From Crocinitomicaceae bacterium (lineage in GTDB: Bacteria; Bacteroidota; Bacteroidia; Flavobacteriales_D; Sanyastnellaceae): DNA of 32,509 nt. This document shows, one piece after another, positions 15,081 to 24,416 of the stretch (positions within the stretch are counted from its first letter, which is position 1; each line of letters begins with the position of its first letter). The translations under genes were made by a program, and so were the position numbers. Under the pieces are notes generated by a model. That model ran no database searches. It was not told the DNA's origin and saw only the letters and a list, made by a program, of their open reading frames with translations. The stretch lies in assembly GCA_002722795.1 (NCBI GenBank), contig PBMY01000022.1, positions 1-32,509 on the forward strand, given 5' to 3'.

Positions 15081-17618
15081 ATGGACGAAATTTTACGTTT
15101 CATCAGTTTTACAAATACCAAATTTGATATTGTATTTTACTGTTTGTTTTCTTTAATGCCATTTGCGACTCTTGGCTTTATGTTTTCTAAAGCTTTAGAA
15201 AAAGAGCCAAGTTTTTTAATCAATATTGATAGAATGAAAGGCATGAAAAATGCCTGGACACTCCTTTTAGTGGTTACTGCACCTTTAGTATTTATTTATA
15301 ATGTCTTTGCTTGGGCAATTTGGTCCTTTGTCATTATCGCTCAGTTTATTGCAGGATTAATAGACAAAGGATATAAACTCATCATAGTACATATTTTAGA
15401 TGCATTAAAATGGGTGTATACAACACTACAAATAGAAAATTGGTGGAAAGTACCTAAGTGGTTATTCTTAAATGTATTTTGGATTCCAGTTGTATTAATT
15501 GTAAAGACCGTTTGGCATTATACAATTAGTTGGGGTTGGGATATTTACTCGACTTCTTTTAAATCTCTTAAGGGGACTTATAACTATTCAAAACTAAAAT
15601 CTGGTTTTAACGGTGGTTTTGTAGCATTATTAATTTTAGGGCTGTCTATTTATTTATCTGGTTTATTTGAAACAGACATAATAGGCTTAGTTGGTGCTGT
15701 AATATGCTCTTTACCTATTTTAAAGGCATGTGGAGAGATTACATCAATGAACCACAATGAGGAGGCTGATCATAAAGCTCATGGTGATATTGTGATGAAG
15801 TCTGCTTTGAAATATGTAATCATTTCTATTGGAGCAATTGTAACTGTTCATCTGTTGTTATGGATGAGTATTTTACCAGATTATGGTCTTACTGTTTTAG
15901 GAATTGCTGTTAACACTAACGTTTTCTTATCTAGCATTGCCATTCTATGTGCAATTGTTTTAGCATTTTCAGGAGCTATTTTTCCAAATTACTTACTCTA
16001 CAATAGCGAAGAAGATTCCATCCAAGGATCTCTAACATCATACTTAAAGGTGATTAAAAACAAAGGCGTTCAATTAATCGCTGCTAGTATTCCCGGATAT
16101 TTTTGGGCTGGTTTCGCTGTTATAATTCCTGCATTATTCATATATGTATCTATTTCAGTTTCAGACTCATTTAAAACTGATTTTTACTCAAATGAGCTTG
16201 CTAGTAACGAGATTGAAGTAACAGAAGCTGACGACGATCTTATGGCTTTATTCCAATCTTTCCCGTCTGATTCTGTAGGAATTAGTGACCTACAAAATGC
16301 ATATGAAAATTGTATTGATGCAGATTTAAAAGTTCAGCAAAGCACTTTTTCTTTAAACTTCCCAAACAATGTAATTAACGATTCTAAATTAATCTTTAAC
16401 ACTGACTCTACTACTAAATATACATCTAAGCTGCCAGACAGAATTAATGATCAGAATGCAACAATAAAATCTCTTCAAGAAAAGCTTGCAGCATTAAACG
16501 AATCTAAAGCTAAAAAAGAAGAATATCTACAGCAATATGAATCTGAAAATTGGTCGTTTGTAGTTCAGAGAAGACCCGGTGATTCTGATGACGAAGATGA
16601 TTGGACTACAAAATTTAAAGATTCAGATAAGGGAAAATGGGTAGATAAAGAGGTGGAGAAAGGAAGTTCTTATCAATACAGAATTAAGGCCAAAAACAAG
16701 AAAGGTTCTTCTGAATGGACAAGAACTATTACCAAAACTATTGGTGACGACAGATTGTCTGCTCCTTCTAGGTTAGTTGTTAAAAACGAGCTTAACTTCA
16801 GAAACAAACTATATTGGAATGACAATTCTTACAATGAAAATAAATTTGTAATAGAAAGGCGTTCTAAAAATAGTGATAATGAATGGAGTGATTGGAATAT
16901 TTTAGATGAAGTTGCATCCGACATCAATACATATACTGACAATAAGGTTAAAACTAATTACACTTATTCATACAGAGTTTTTTGCATTGGAATGGGGGAT
17001 GAATCGGATCCATCAAATGTTGCTACATCTAAACCAACAATCGCAATTCCAAGTATACGAGACCATGATGCAAATAGGGTGAGCACAATGTTAGATTGGT
17101 GGTATGACTTTGTTTGGACTAAAGCGTCTGCTCCAAGAAATCAAAAATCTACAGCAAACGGAACTGTTCCACCGTTCAAGAATAATGAGATTTCATTTAA
17201 ATCAGAATTATTACAAGAAATTAGTGAATTAGAAAATAAAATTGCATCAATTGGGACAAGTATTTCAAAGGAAAAAGAATTGCTTGAGATGTATGTAAGC
17301 TTAGTAGATTACGATAAATCTCAAATTAATCTACTGAAAATATTTAAGCATGTTGCTTCATTATTTGCGATAATCTTTGTTGCGATTTTTGGAGGATTAA
17401 TCCTTAGTGTTCTATACACTTACTTTGCTAAGCTTTACTACAAAACATATACTCTTAGAGAAAAGGATGATTGGTATTTCATCACTTTAATTAATGAAGC
17501 AAAAGCTGAAAATAATAATCAGCCACTACTAGGATTTACTCTATTACTAATACTCTCACTACTATCAACTGGTAGCGCGTTATTAGATAAATTAGATATA
17601 TTGAGTATGATTATTTAA
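15081..17618 (+). CDS. Large polytopic membrane protein with periplasmic coiled coils and Fn3-like domains
   Basis: 845 aa, not a family I can name. About eight hydrophobic helices fill residues 15-360 with no signal peptide. A long hydrophilic part (365-750) follows, with a coiled coil around 455-490 ('NATIKSLQEKLAALNESKAKKE'), two fibronectin-III-like units at about 488-555 and 560-652 (each with 'VxxRR...W...Y.Y.I/V.A'-type spacing) and a second coiled coil at 705-740 ('ELLQEISELENKIASIG'). Two more helices (755-790, 815-840) close the chain. If the helix count is even, the middle part projects into the periplasm. The next gene codes a TonB-like protein after a 46-base gap holding a palindrome, so the two may form one unit. 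Confidence 0.82.
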   Translation: MDEILRFISFTNTKFDIVFYCLFSLMPFATLGFMFSKALEKEPSFLINIDRMKGMKNAWTLLLVVTAPLVFIYNVFAWAIWSFVIIAQFIAGLIDKGYKLIIVHILDALKWVYTTLQIENWWKVPKWLFLNVFWIPVVLIVKTVWHYTISWGWDIYSTSFKSLKGTYNYSKLKSGFNGGFVALLILGLSIYLSGLFETDIIGLVGAVICSLPILKACGEITSMNHNEEADHKAHGDIVMKSALKYVIISIGAIVTVHLLLWMSILPDYGLTVLGIAVNTNVFLSSIAILCAIVLAFSGAIFPNYLLYNSEEDSIQGSLTSYLKVIKNKGVQLIAASIPGYFWAGFAVIIPALFIYVSISVSDSFKTDFYSNELASNEIEVTEADDDLMALFQSFPSDSVGISDLQNAYENCIDADLKVQQSTFSLNFPNNVINDSKLIFNTDSTTKYTSKLPDRINDQNATIKSLQEKLAALNESKAKKEEYLQQYESENWSFVVQRRPGDSDDEDDWTTKFKDSDKGKWVDKEVEKGSSYQYRIKAKNKKGSSEWTRTITKTIGDDRLSAPSRLVVKNELNFRNKLYWNDNSYNENKFVIERRSKNSDNEWSDWNILDEVASDINTYTDNKVKTNYTYSYRVFCIGMGDESDPSNVATSKPTIAIPSIRDHDANRVSTMLDWWYDFVWTKASAPRNQKSTANGTVPPFKNNEISFKSELLQEISELENKIASIGTSISKEKELLEMYVSLVDYDKSQINLLKIFKHVASLFAIIFVAIFGGLILSVLYTYFAKLYYKTYTLREKDDWYFITLINEAKAENNNQPLLGFTLLLILSLLSTGSALLDKLDILSMII

Positions 17619-17624
17619 TTAATT

Positions 17625-17650
17625 AGGGATGGCCTCTAGAGGCCATCCCT
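17625..17650. repeat. 26-bp perfect palindrome between membrane-protein and tonB-like genes
   Basis: The arms are AGGGATGGCCTCT (17625-17637) and AGAGGCCATCCCT (17638-17650), complementary over all 13 bases with no spacer. The RNA would fold into a stable hairpin with a small CTAG loop, 6 bases after the stop of the upstream gene and 14 bases before the next ATG. Only an interrupted T-rich stretch (TCATATTATTT) follows, so it could be a leaky terminator, an RNA processing or stability element, or a protein-binding site. Confidence 0.8.
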
Positions 17651-17664
17651 TCATATTATTTAAA

Positions 17665-18624
17665 ATGAAAAAAGACATAATCGTTCTAATATTTGTGACG
17701 TGTGTTTTGGGTGGATTAAATGTTTCTTTTAATTACCATAATTGGTCGAAACCCCAATTAGACACAAGCTGCATTAGTAATGCAACTCCCGATATAAATA
17801 ATATAGATATTGAAGGGGTTCGATTGTTTAGTTTATATACAAATTTCTTCGAGTCGTTTGGACTTGATTATAAAGTCAATATTGAATCATCTACAACTGA
17901 ATCACTTGATTTAGATTCATTGGATGAAAAAAATGAAGTAGAAGAAGAATCAACATCAGCTCTTGTAGCAGAAATACCTGAAATTGTTCCCCGCCCACCT
18001 CTTCCTCCTCCACCACCTCCACAAATTCCAGATATTGAAATTGTTGATGATGAGGAGGAAATTGAGGAAGAATTGGAAATTGAGAATGTTGAATTAGATG
18101 AGGATACCGAGATTGAAATTGTCGAAGAAGATGAGGAAGATGATACTCCATATAATATTGTAGAAATCATGCCTGCTTTAGGGCCATGTAAAAGCATGAG
18201 AGGAGAGGAGCGCAATAATTGTACTCAAATGGAGATTATGAAATATATAAGTGAGAATATCGAGTATCCACCAATTGCAAAAGATGCTGGAATTCAAGGA
18301 AAAGTATTCGTTAAGTTTGTTGTTGGCAAGGATGGAAATGTAAAGGATGTAAAAGTCATACGAGGAGTTGATTCTAGACTTGATAAAGAGGCAAAGAGAG
18401 TTGTTTCTTCTCTACCAAAATTTGAACCAGGAACTCAAAGAGGTAAAAAAGTTAATGTACAGTATACTGTTCCGATTAACTTCAAATTTGTTGGATCAAC
18501 CAAATCAAAAAATACTGAAGAAAATGCTATAGAAATTGAAGAGGAGGTTAATGAAGGTAGTGTTAAGCCCAAGAATGAAAAGAAAAGAAAAGGGAAAAGA
18601 GATCGTAAGAAAAAGAAGAAGTAA
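17665..18624 (+). CDS. TonB-like energy-transducing protein with acidic linker and polybasic tail
   Basis: 319 aa from the ATG at 17665; an ATG at 17629 lies inside the palindrome. A short N-terminal helix (MKKDIIVLIFVTCVLGGLNV) anchors it in the inner membrane. A Pro run (about 108-122) and a strongly acidic Glu/Asp segment (123-160) span the periplasm. The TonB C-terminal domain is at about 190-275 ('YPPIAKDAGIQGKVFVKFVVG...LPKFEPGTQRGKKV...VPINFKF'), with a Cys pair (C175, C186) before it. Unusually, about 44 residues follow the domain, first acidic then Lys/Arg-rich up to the end (KKRKGKRDRKKKKK). TonB proteins carry ExbB/ExbD energy to outer-membrane receptors; no exbBD is seen, and the membrane protein upstream is the only linked gene. 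Confidence 0.9.
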   Translation: MKKDIIVLIFVTCVLGGLNVSFNYHNWSKPQLDTSCISNATPDINNIDIEGVRLFSLYTNFFESFGLDYKVNIESSTTESLDLDSLDEKNEVEEESTSALVAEIPEIVPRPPLPPPPPPQIPDIEIVDDEEEIEEELEIENVELDEDTEIEIVEEDEEDDTPYNIVEIMPALGPCKSMRGEERNNCTQMEIMKYISENIEYPPIAKDAGIQGKVFVKFVVGKDGNVKDVKVIRGVDSRLDKEAKRVVSSLPKFEPGTQRGKKVNVQYTVPINFKFVGSTKSKNTEENAIEIEEEVNEGSVKPKNEKKRKGKRDRKKKKK

Positions 18625-18698
18625 AGGAGTTCTATCCTTTATTTAAAAGTGTTAATGATATCGTAACCCATGTGTATAGGTGTTACATTAATGCTTCG

Positions 18699-18727
18699 AC
18701 TAAGCTCCTTTAGGAGCTTAGTTTTTT
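18699..18727 (+). terminator. Rho-independent terminator after the tonB-like gene
   Basis: A 10-bp perfect stem ACTAAGCTCC / GGAGCTTAGT with a TTTA loop is followed by a run of six T (18722-18727), 75 bases after the tonB-like stop. This is the clearest one-directional terminator in the window. Confidence 0.93.
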
Positions 18728-18820
18728 CTTAACTAGTAACTTTATCCTTTATTCAAAACCTCAATAGTATTAAGCATACCCCTAGTTTTGTATTTTAAGT
18801 CAATAGGAGATCTATGAAGA

Positions 18821-19513
18821 TTAATCGACAATATCGTACCCTAAAAATTCCATTAATTCTTCGTGTAAATGAGAATTAACTTCTTTCAGTTTAGAAGGAC
18901 TGTAGTGATTTAAATACATCTTTTCTACGTAGTATTTTTTTTGTTGATTGGTGAATGTTTCTGACACATTTACTTTCTTAAGCTCAGTTATTGTCTTTTT
19001 AAATAGCCTAAACCTTTTTATGAGTTTAAATTTAATCTGAATATCATACAATATTTTTTCAGGCTTAGTTAAAAGATCTAGGTACTTAATGAAATATATT
19101 TTGTCAGAACCTTCACTGAATTGTTTCCACTTATTTAAGAATGCCAAATATTCTTCAACATAGTCGTAATCAGGTTTTGGCCATTGACATTTCGCTGCCC
19201 ATTTTTCATAGCTTAAAAGCCAGCTATACGGATCCTTAGAAATTATTATCACCCCATCTACTAGTTCTTTTAATCCTAATGAAGATTCAAATTCATCAAA
19301 TGATTGATAGAGATGATTATTAAAATATTTGGACTCAGGAATTATTGTTTTATCATCATATAGCCTAAAATGTTTTTGAAGGGGAAGATGTCTTGGTAAG
19401 TTTCTTGATTTTCTATTGATGATTTTTACTCGAAAATTTTTTTTGAGTAAAGACTCAGTAAAGTTGGTGCCACTTCTTTGTAACCCGTAATGCAAGAATT
19501 TTTTACCCATCAT
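18821..19513 (-). CDS. Sulfotransferase-family protein
   Basis: Probably transfers sulfate from PAPS to an unknown acceptor. The PAPS 5'-phosphosulfate loop 'HYGLQRSGTNFTESLL' comes at the N-terminus, and the 3'-phosphate-binding element is 'VIIISKDPYSWLLSYEKW'. I start at 19513 (MMGKKFLHYG), since the loop normally lies a few residues from the N-terminus; an ATG at 19555 would add 14 residues and sit 4 bases after the stop of the large gene upstream. The length (230 aa) is short but normal for bacterial members. It is cytoplasmic, without signal peptide. Being right behind the dikinase-like gene on the same strand, it may be co-transcribed; a link with glycan modification is only a guess. 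Confidence 0.78.
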   Translation of the reverse strand: MMGKKFLHYGLQRSGTNFTESLLKKNFRVKIINRKSRNLPRHLPLQKHFRLYDDKTIIPESKYFNNHLYQSFDEFESSLGLKELVDGVIIISKDPYSWLLSYEKWAAKCQWPKPDYDYVEEYLAFLNKWKQFSEGSDKIYFIKYLDLLTKPEKILYDIQIKFKLIKRFRLFKKTITELKKVNVSETFTNQQKKYYVEKMYLNHYSPSKLKEVNSHLHEELMEFLGYDIVD

Positions 19514-19559
19514 ATTTTTATATGGTGAACTTTGAATATTGAGGCGTAATGTCAAACCA

Positions 19560-22500
19560 CTAAATCTTCAACACCTTGAAGTACTTTTCGACTGAATTGT
19601 TGAAGCATCTCACGTAGTAGATTCCTGGGACGAAATAGTTGAACGAAATAGTCGTCCTACCACTAGCACCTCCTGGTATTGAGCCGGTTTCTACTAGTCT
19701 TCCCCAATTGTCGTAGACTACAACATTGATCAAATCTAGGGATTCAACAAACGAGATGAATTCGATGTTGATTTGGTCGCTTGTCGGATTGGGGTATAGC
19801 TTGATTTCGTATAATGAAATTGAAGGATCTAGATCCTCGATTCCATTTGTTGGATCAATTAGAACACTATCTTCAAATAGACAAGTTCCCAAAGCGTCCA
19901 TTACAATGATGTTGTATGTGCCTACTGCTAAATTGTAGAACCCGTTTTCTTCTACAAAGTTTTGGCCTCCATCAATACTATACAAATAAGGAGGAACGCC
20001 TGATGTTGGAGTAAAGATTATCGCACCGTCAGCTGTGACGACTGAAGTGACATGTATTACTTCAATATCTACACTTGTGAATGCACACTGTTCAACAATA
20101 ACAGTTTCTTCATAATAGCAGTTTATAGCATCTCCTTTTACAACAACTTCATAAACGCCTGGTGATAGATTATTGAATGTGTTATCATCTGAAAAAGTGT
20201 TTCCTCCATTGATACTATACTCATAAGGGCTTACTCCAGAATACGCATAAATTACAATTGAGCCATCGCTATCTGAAGAATGAGTTACGTTGATTTCTGC
20301 TGTGATTCCGCATCCATCCTGAGAAGGACAAATTACTTCGTGAGCTACACTACCAAAGTTACCGTCATTGTCGACAATGATATTTCCTGAAGAGTTTAGG
20401 ACAAAGAAATTACCAAACCCGGCAGAACAGCATATACCGTCCCCCCATGAATCGTAGACGTACAAAGAATAGCAGGCAGTATAATCAATACAAATATTTT
20501 CTGTAAATACTGCTGTACTGTTATTTATATCTCCTTCAACAATTGTATTTCCCCATTGATCGAATACAGCCCAAGAGGTTTCTGAAGGCCAATCGTCAGG
20601 AGTAATAATCAGAGTGATATTTTCAAATGTTGATTCTTCTTCATCAAATGTCATAGATGAAATATTATTTATCATCTCTCCGTCTTGTACTCCGTTAATA
20701 CTTATTAGATTTACTACAATTTCATTATCAAATTCTTGAAGAGTATTTTCAAATGACACAAGTACCAATTCTTGATCCTGAAATTCAATGTCTACTTCCT
20801 CGTTAAATGTGCCTACACTTTCACCATTAACAAAGACTTCAAACTCTAAAGTATTTATTGTTTCATTGCCATGGTTGGTGAAAATGATGTTGGTTTGGAC
20901 ATTATTATCACAAAGAACATTTAGCTGACTCAAATGCACCTCTGCATCTAACTGGTGATTCTTAGTTAGCACATGGATAAGAGTGTCATTATTCCCGTAT
21001 TCATCATCTTCATCAGTTACGATTCCGGTTAAAGTGTAATCTCCAACTAAAGAGAAATCTTGTGGGAGAGAAAATTCGAATTCCAAGCTTGAAAATGGTT
21101 CTATGGTTTGTTCTATTGTTAGAGTTTCTATGAATTCATCATTCACTAGTAGAGTTAGGTCAAAATCATTCATGTCATTCAATCCAGTGTTAGCAATATT
21201 TGCAACAACTATTTCACTCCCACCTAATTGATCTGAATTTGTAGGGCTTATGAATTCTGCAAAGTCTAAATCACTATCCGCCTTGATGTCAGCCCAAAAA
21301 GAAACCCAAGGCCTTGCTTGCTTGATGACCAATAGATCTTCAGCAGTCACTTTATACTCTATATCCATCCCAAAGCCTTCAATACCTTCGACATTGTATA
21401 GAACAGCAAATTCATCGTGTATGACCGAGAGGTAATCTCTCATTTGGTCTAAATAGATTTGGTCCATCACAAGTTCACCCTGCTCAACAAGATTTGACAG
21501 GTTTAATACTAGATATCCAGCTCCCTCTTCTGGGTCTTCGAAAAGAATAATCTCTTCTGGAACTGAATTTGGATCTGGATTTGTAATTAACGACTCCCCT
21601 ACCTGAGTATTGAGGTAGAAAGTGTTTTGAGTTCCATATATGGGGTCAATACTGATCCCTACACCATTTGATTTTTCTTCTTCGAAGTTGGGGTGGCATA
21701 GCACTCCCATTGCAGCCATAAAATGGTCAACACGGTAGAAATCTCTCTCTTCATAAGCCCTAAAATTCCACATACCAGCATAAACCTGCTTGATGGATTT
21801 AGAAATATGTCCTTCGTCGAGGTGCTGAGTTCTAGACGTGTAGAGCCCTGCCCCACTAAATCCAGGAAGATCCTCGTTATTAGTGCTTGACCTACATCTT
21901 ACAGCTGTTCCTGGAGGAAAATCCTCATGCATTGCTTGTAAATCATCCAACATCCATTGCGGCATCGGAGCATCCTTAATGTCCTCTCTGAAATCTTCTA
22001 GACGCTGGATTCTAAAGTTTATATCATTTTGAAATGCAGGATTTTCTACCATGACTTGCGCCTCTAAATAGAAATTGTTGTACTGCATAAATTCATCATA
22101 ATAATAGAATGGAATGCCAAACCCATCTGGTATTGTCCCTGCTGGAAAGCCAAACGATCTCATTGTCGATACATTGGTACATTTTGCTCCAAATGCTGTT
22201 GACATATCGAATTCGATGAAATCTAGAGGCAGGATTTGGGTTATGCTTAGATCGCGTTCAGGTATTTGTTCCTCTGTAGGCCTAATTGCATCATACCACT
22301 CGTTTACCTCGTCTAATGTGGCTCCTCGAAATTCAAAGTGATCATTTTCTACTTTATAATACACGTAGTTATTAAGCAAACTCGCAATTGAATCTATAGA
22401 CAATGGGTCTGCTATATAAGCATTAGGAACATTGTCCTGAATCGCTCTTAGGTTAACGTGAGAAAGAGGGGTTTGGACTACAGAAGTAATAATACCTCCA

Positions 22501-23501
22501 ACTCTAGGTAAAGAATTTGGCAAAACGTCATATAAAACAATATCTCGTGAACCAGGAGTTTCCTCAAGGGTCATATATTTAAAGAATCCATAGCCTTCAG
22601 CCTCGTGAAAAGGAATGTAATCTATGTCGGCAAAAACATCAGATTCCAAAACAACCTCAATCCTAGAACCCTCATATTGGTTAGCATATTGAGAGAGATG
22701 TGTGTTTTCATAAGAAGCACCAATGAAGTGGTTCATGTTATTCTGTAAGAATGGCATGTTAGCGGCAAGAAGCTCAAAAGTCCTTTGAGTATCTTCAAAA
22801 TCATATGCATTCCCAACAGAGAAATTAAATGAATAGCTTCCTATTACTCCGTTTTCATCAATAACATTTGGATTAAATACAATCTCTCCTTTACCGGGCC
22901 CGACTCCTTCTGCATTAATAGAAGAGAAAAATTGTGCGTGTATCGTGTGAGTATTACTATTGATAAAATAAACTTTTGGTTCTGGTGTATCTCTATCTAG
23001 AATGCCAAACTTTACATACAATTGGTCATCTAGAAATGGAGCCCATGAAACATTGTTAATCGTAGCAAGTTCCATAAATGTTTCAGCATCTGGAATAGAC
23101 GTAGTTCCATCGATAAATGAAATAGATTCTGCATGATTTAACGGAGCATCCGTTGGCATGTTATCATACTCTGCTAAATCGTCAATCCCATCGCCATCAT
23201 AATCATCAGGATCCGAAATGTCGTGCGCTGTTATCGTGTAGGCATCTAATGAATACGCTCCATTGGGTTCTGAAATAACCATGGTCCCATCGACTCCCAT
23301 AGTTATTGACACAGCCCATTCAAAAGTGGGGCTATGTTGAGCATGTAAGATATAATATTTATCAGCTTCAGCTTGAATGGACAACTGAACTTGGCCTATG
23401 CTATTGACTGAATAATTGTCAATAGGCACTTCTGTTTGGGCTTTTGATATTTCACAACAAAAGAGCAAACTAAAAAGAATACAAGCATGTCTATAAACCA
23501 T
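19560..23501 (-). CDS. T9SS-secreted glucan-water-dikinase-like protein (phosphohistidine + PPDK-N ATP-grasp)
   Basis: 1313 aa from the ATG at 23501, which opens a signal peptide (MVYRHACILFSLLFCCEISKAQ); the frame runs on upstream to 23630 but that would bury it. A TSP3-like Ca-binding stretch 'DYDGDGIDD' lies near residue 100. Around 325-370 is a phosphohistidine swivel domain ('GGIITSVVQTPLSHVNLRA', H348). Residues about 430-735 form a PEP synthase/PPDK-type ATP-grasp domain: 'FGAKCTNVSTM' (K440), 'AVRCRSSTNNEDLPGFSGAG' (R537, E543) and 'IKQARPW' (728 onward). The order His-domain then ATP-grasp is that of glucan, water dikinase, not of PEP synthase. Then come CARDB-like repeats, a 'YDSWGDGICC' domain, two SprB-like repeats and a T9SS type A end ('LYPNPTSDQINIEF'). 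It likely phosphorylates, or binds, an alpha-glucan outside the cell; substrate and activity are inferred. Confidence 0.85.
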   Translation of the reverse strand: MVYRHACILFSLLFCCEISKAQTEVPIDNYSVNSIGQVQLSIQAEADKYYILHAQHSPTFEWAVSITMGVDGTMVISEPNGAYSLDAYTITAHDISDPDDYDGDGIDDLAEYDNMPTDAPLNHAESISFIDGTTSIPDAETFMELATINNVSWAPFLDDQLYVKFGILDRDTPEPKVYFINSNTHTIHAQFFSSINAEGVGPGKGEIVFNPNVIDENGVIGSYSFNFSVGNAYDFEDTQRTFELLAANMPFLQNNMNHFIGASYENTHLSQYANQYEGSRIEVVLESDVFADIDYIPFHEAEGYGFFKYMTLEETPGSRDIVLYDVLPNSLPRVGGIITSVVQTPLSHVNLRAIQDNVPNAYIADPLSIDSIASLLNNYVYYKVENDHFEFRGATLDEVNEWYDAIRPTEEQIPERDLSITQILPLDFIEFDMSTAFGAKCTNVSTMRSFGFPAGTIPDGFGIPFYYYDEFMQYNNFYLEAQVMVENPAFQNDINFRIQRLEDFREDIKDAPMPQWMLDDLQAMHEDFPPGTAVRCRSSTNNEDLPGFSGAGLYTSRTQHLDEGHISKSIKQVYAGMWNFRAYEERDFYRVDHFMAAMGVLCHPNFEEEKSNGVGISIDPIYGTQNTFYLNTQVGESLITNPDPNSVPEEIILFEDPEEGAGYLVLNLSNLVEQGELVMDQIYLDQMRDYLSVIHDEFAVLYNVEGIEGFGMDIEYKVTAEDLLVIKQARPWVSFWADIKADSDLDFAEFISPTNSDQLGGSEIVVANIANTGLNDMNDFDLTLLVNDEFIETLTIEQTIEPFSSLEFEFSLPQDFSLVGDYTLTGIVTDEDDEYGNNDTLIHVLTKNHQLDAEVHLSQLNVLCDNNVQTNIIFTNHGNETINTLEFEVFVNGESVGTFNEEVDIEFQDQELVLVSFENTLQEFDNEIVVNLISINGVQDGEMINNISSMTFDEEESTFENITLIITPDDWPSETSWAVFDQWGNTIVEGDINNSTAVFTENICIDYTACYSLYVYDSWGDGICCSAGFGNFFVLNSSGNIIVDNDGNFGSVAHEVICPSQDGCGITAEINVTHSSDSDGSIVIYAYSGVSPYEYSINGGNTFSDDNTFNNLSPGVYEVVVKGDAINCYYEETVIVEQCAFTSVDIEVIHVTSVVTADGAIIFTPTSGVPPYLYSIDGGQNFVEENGFYNLAVGTYNIIVMDALGTCLFEDSVLIDPTNGIEDLDPSISLYEIKLYPNPTSDQINIEFISFVESLDLINVVVYDNWGRLVETGSIPGGASGRTTISFNYFVPGIYYVRCFNNSVEKYFKVLKI

Positions 23502-23663
23502 ATGAGAAAGTCGTAAATACAATAAAAAGATAACCCATAATTCACAACTTTGATTAATGTCTAATAATAAATTAAGTAACCCAAATATTAGAAACCCTTG
23601 CCTACTTATCTTGTACTCAACCTCTCCCAATGATACAAGGAGTTTTAAAGTTAACTTAGACTT

Positions 23664-24350
23664 ATGAAAACACGAATACTACTTATAGCTATGGCTTTTT
23701 TAGTTAATACATCTGTATTTTGTCAATCTTCAGATAATGAAGACTTCGAAAGCACAACAGGGGTTTGGTATATGATATTTTATAATCAACAATTCTCAGA
23801 TAGTCAATTTGGTTTACAAGGTGATTTTCAAGAGCGACACTGGGATTTAAATGGTGATTTAGAACAGAGATTGATTAGGAATGGCTTGACATTTAAACCC
23901 AAAGAATCAAAATTATTGTTGACCCTAGGTTATGGTAACATTCAATCGGGAGTATTTGGTTTAGATTCAAAAAGAACTGTAGAGCATAGAATCTACCAAG
24001 AAGCTTTAATTCCTTTAAAAGTTAGTAATCGAATCTCAACAATGCATAGATATAGATTTGAGCAAAGATGGATTGAAGAAAATCAAATGAAAACGAGACA
24101 TCGATATAACTTATTTTTAAATATTGCTTTGAATCAAGATTCCTTTGATACGGGAACTATTTATTTAGCTTTATATGGTGAGCTGTTTCTTTATTCTTGG
24201 GATATTGAAGTGGATAGACTTCGTCTATATGCATCTATTGGTTATGAGTACTCTCAAGGTAGTAAAATACAGGCTGGTGTTATGAGGCAATATGTAAGTT
24301 CAATTCCAAAAAACCAACTGCAACTAAGTCTACATAGATCAATAAACTAG
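23664..24350 (+). CDS. DUF2490-family outer-membrane protein
   Basis: 228 aa with a signal peptide ending near 'SVFCQ'. The mature chain is a series of amphipathic beta strands with the DUF2490 hallmarks: 'GVWYMIFYNQQFSDSQFGLQGDFQERHWDL', 'QRLIRNGLTFKP', 'EHRIYQEALIP' and 'RYRFEQRWI'. DUF2490 proteins are small predicted outer-membrane barrels of unknown function. It is divergent from the dikinase-like gene, with a 162-bp gap, and stands alone. Confidence 0.87.
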   Translation: MKTRILLIAMAFLVNTSVFCQSSDNEDFESTTGVWYMIFYNQQFSDSQFGLQGDFQERHWDLNGDLEQRLIRNGLTFKPKESKLLLTLGYGNIQSGVFGLDSKRTVEHRIYQEALIPLKVSNRISTMHRYRFEQRWIEENQMKTRHRYNLFLNIALNQDSFDTGTIYLALYGELFLYSWDIEVDRLRLYASIGYEYSQGSKIQAGVMRQYVSSIPKNQLQLSLHRSIN

Positions 24351-24416
24351 AATTAGCAATATGACATGTAAGCACAAGGGTAGACACAGTAAAACAACAA
24401 AACCTTATAATCTCAT

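Noticed and set aside
17868-18215. Ser-rich open frame on the minus strand
   Set aside because: It is the reverse of the Glu/Asp/Pro-rich linker of the tonB-like gene; low complexity keeps both strands open.
20500-22500. Several short open frames on the plus strand inside the dikinase-like gene
   Set aside because: All are antisense shadows without homology signs or start signals.
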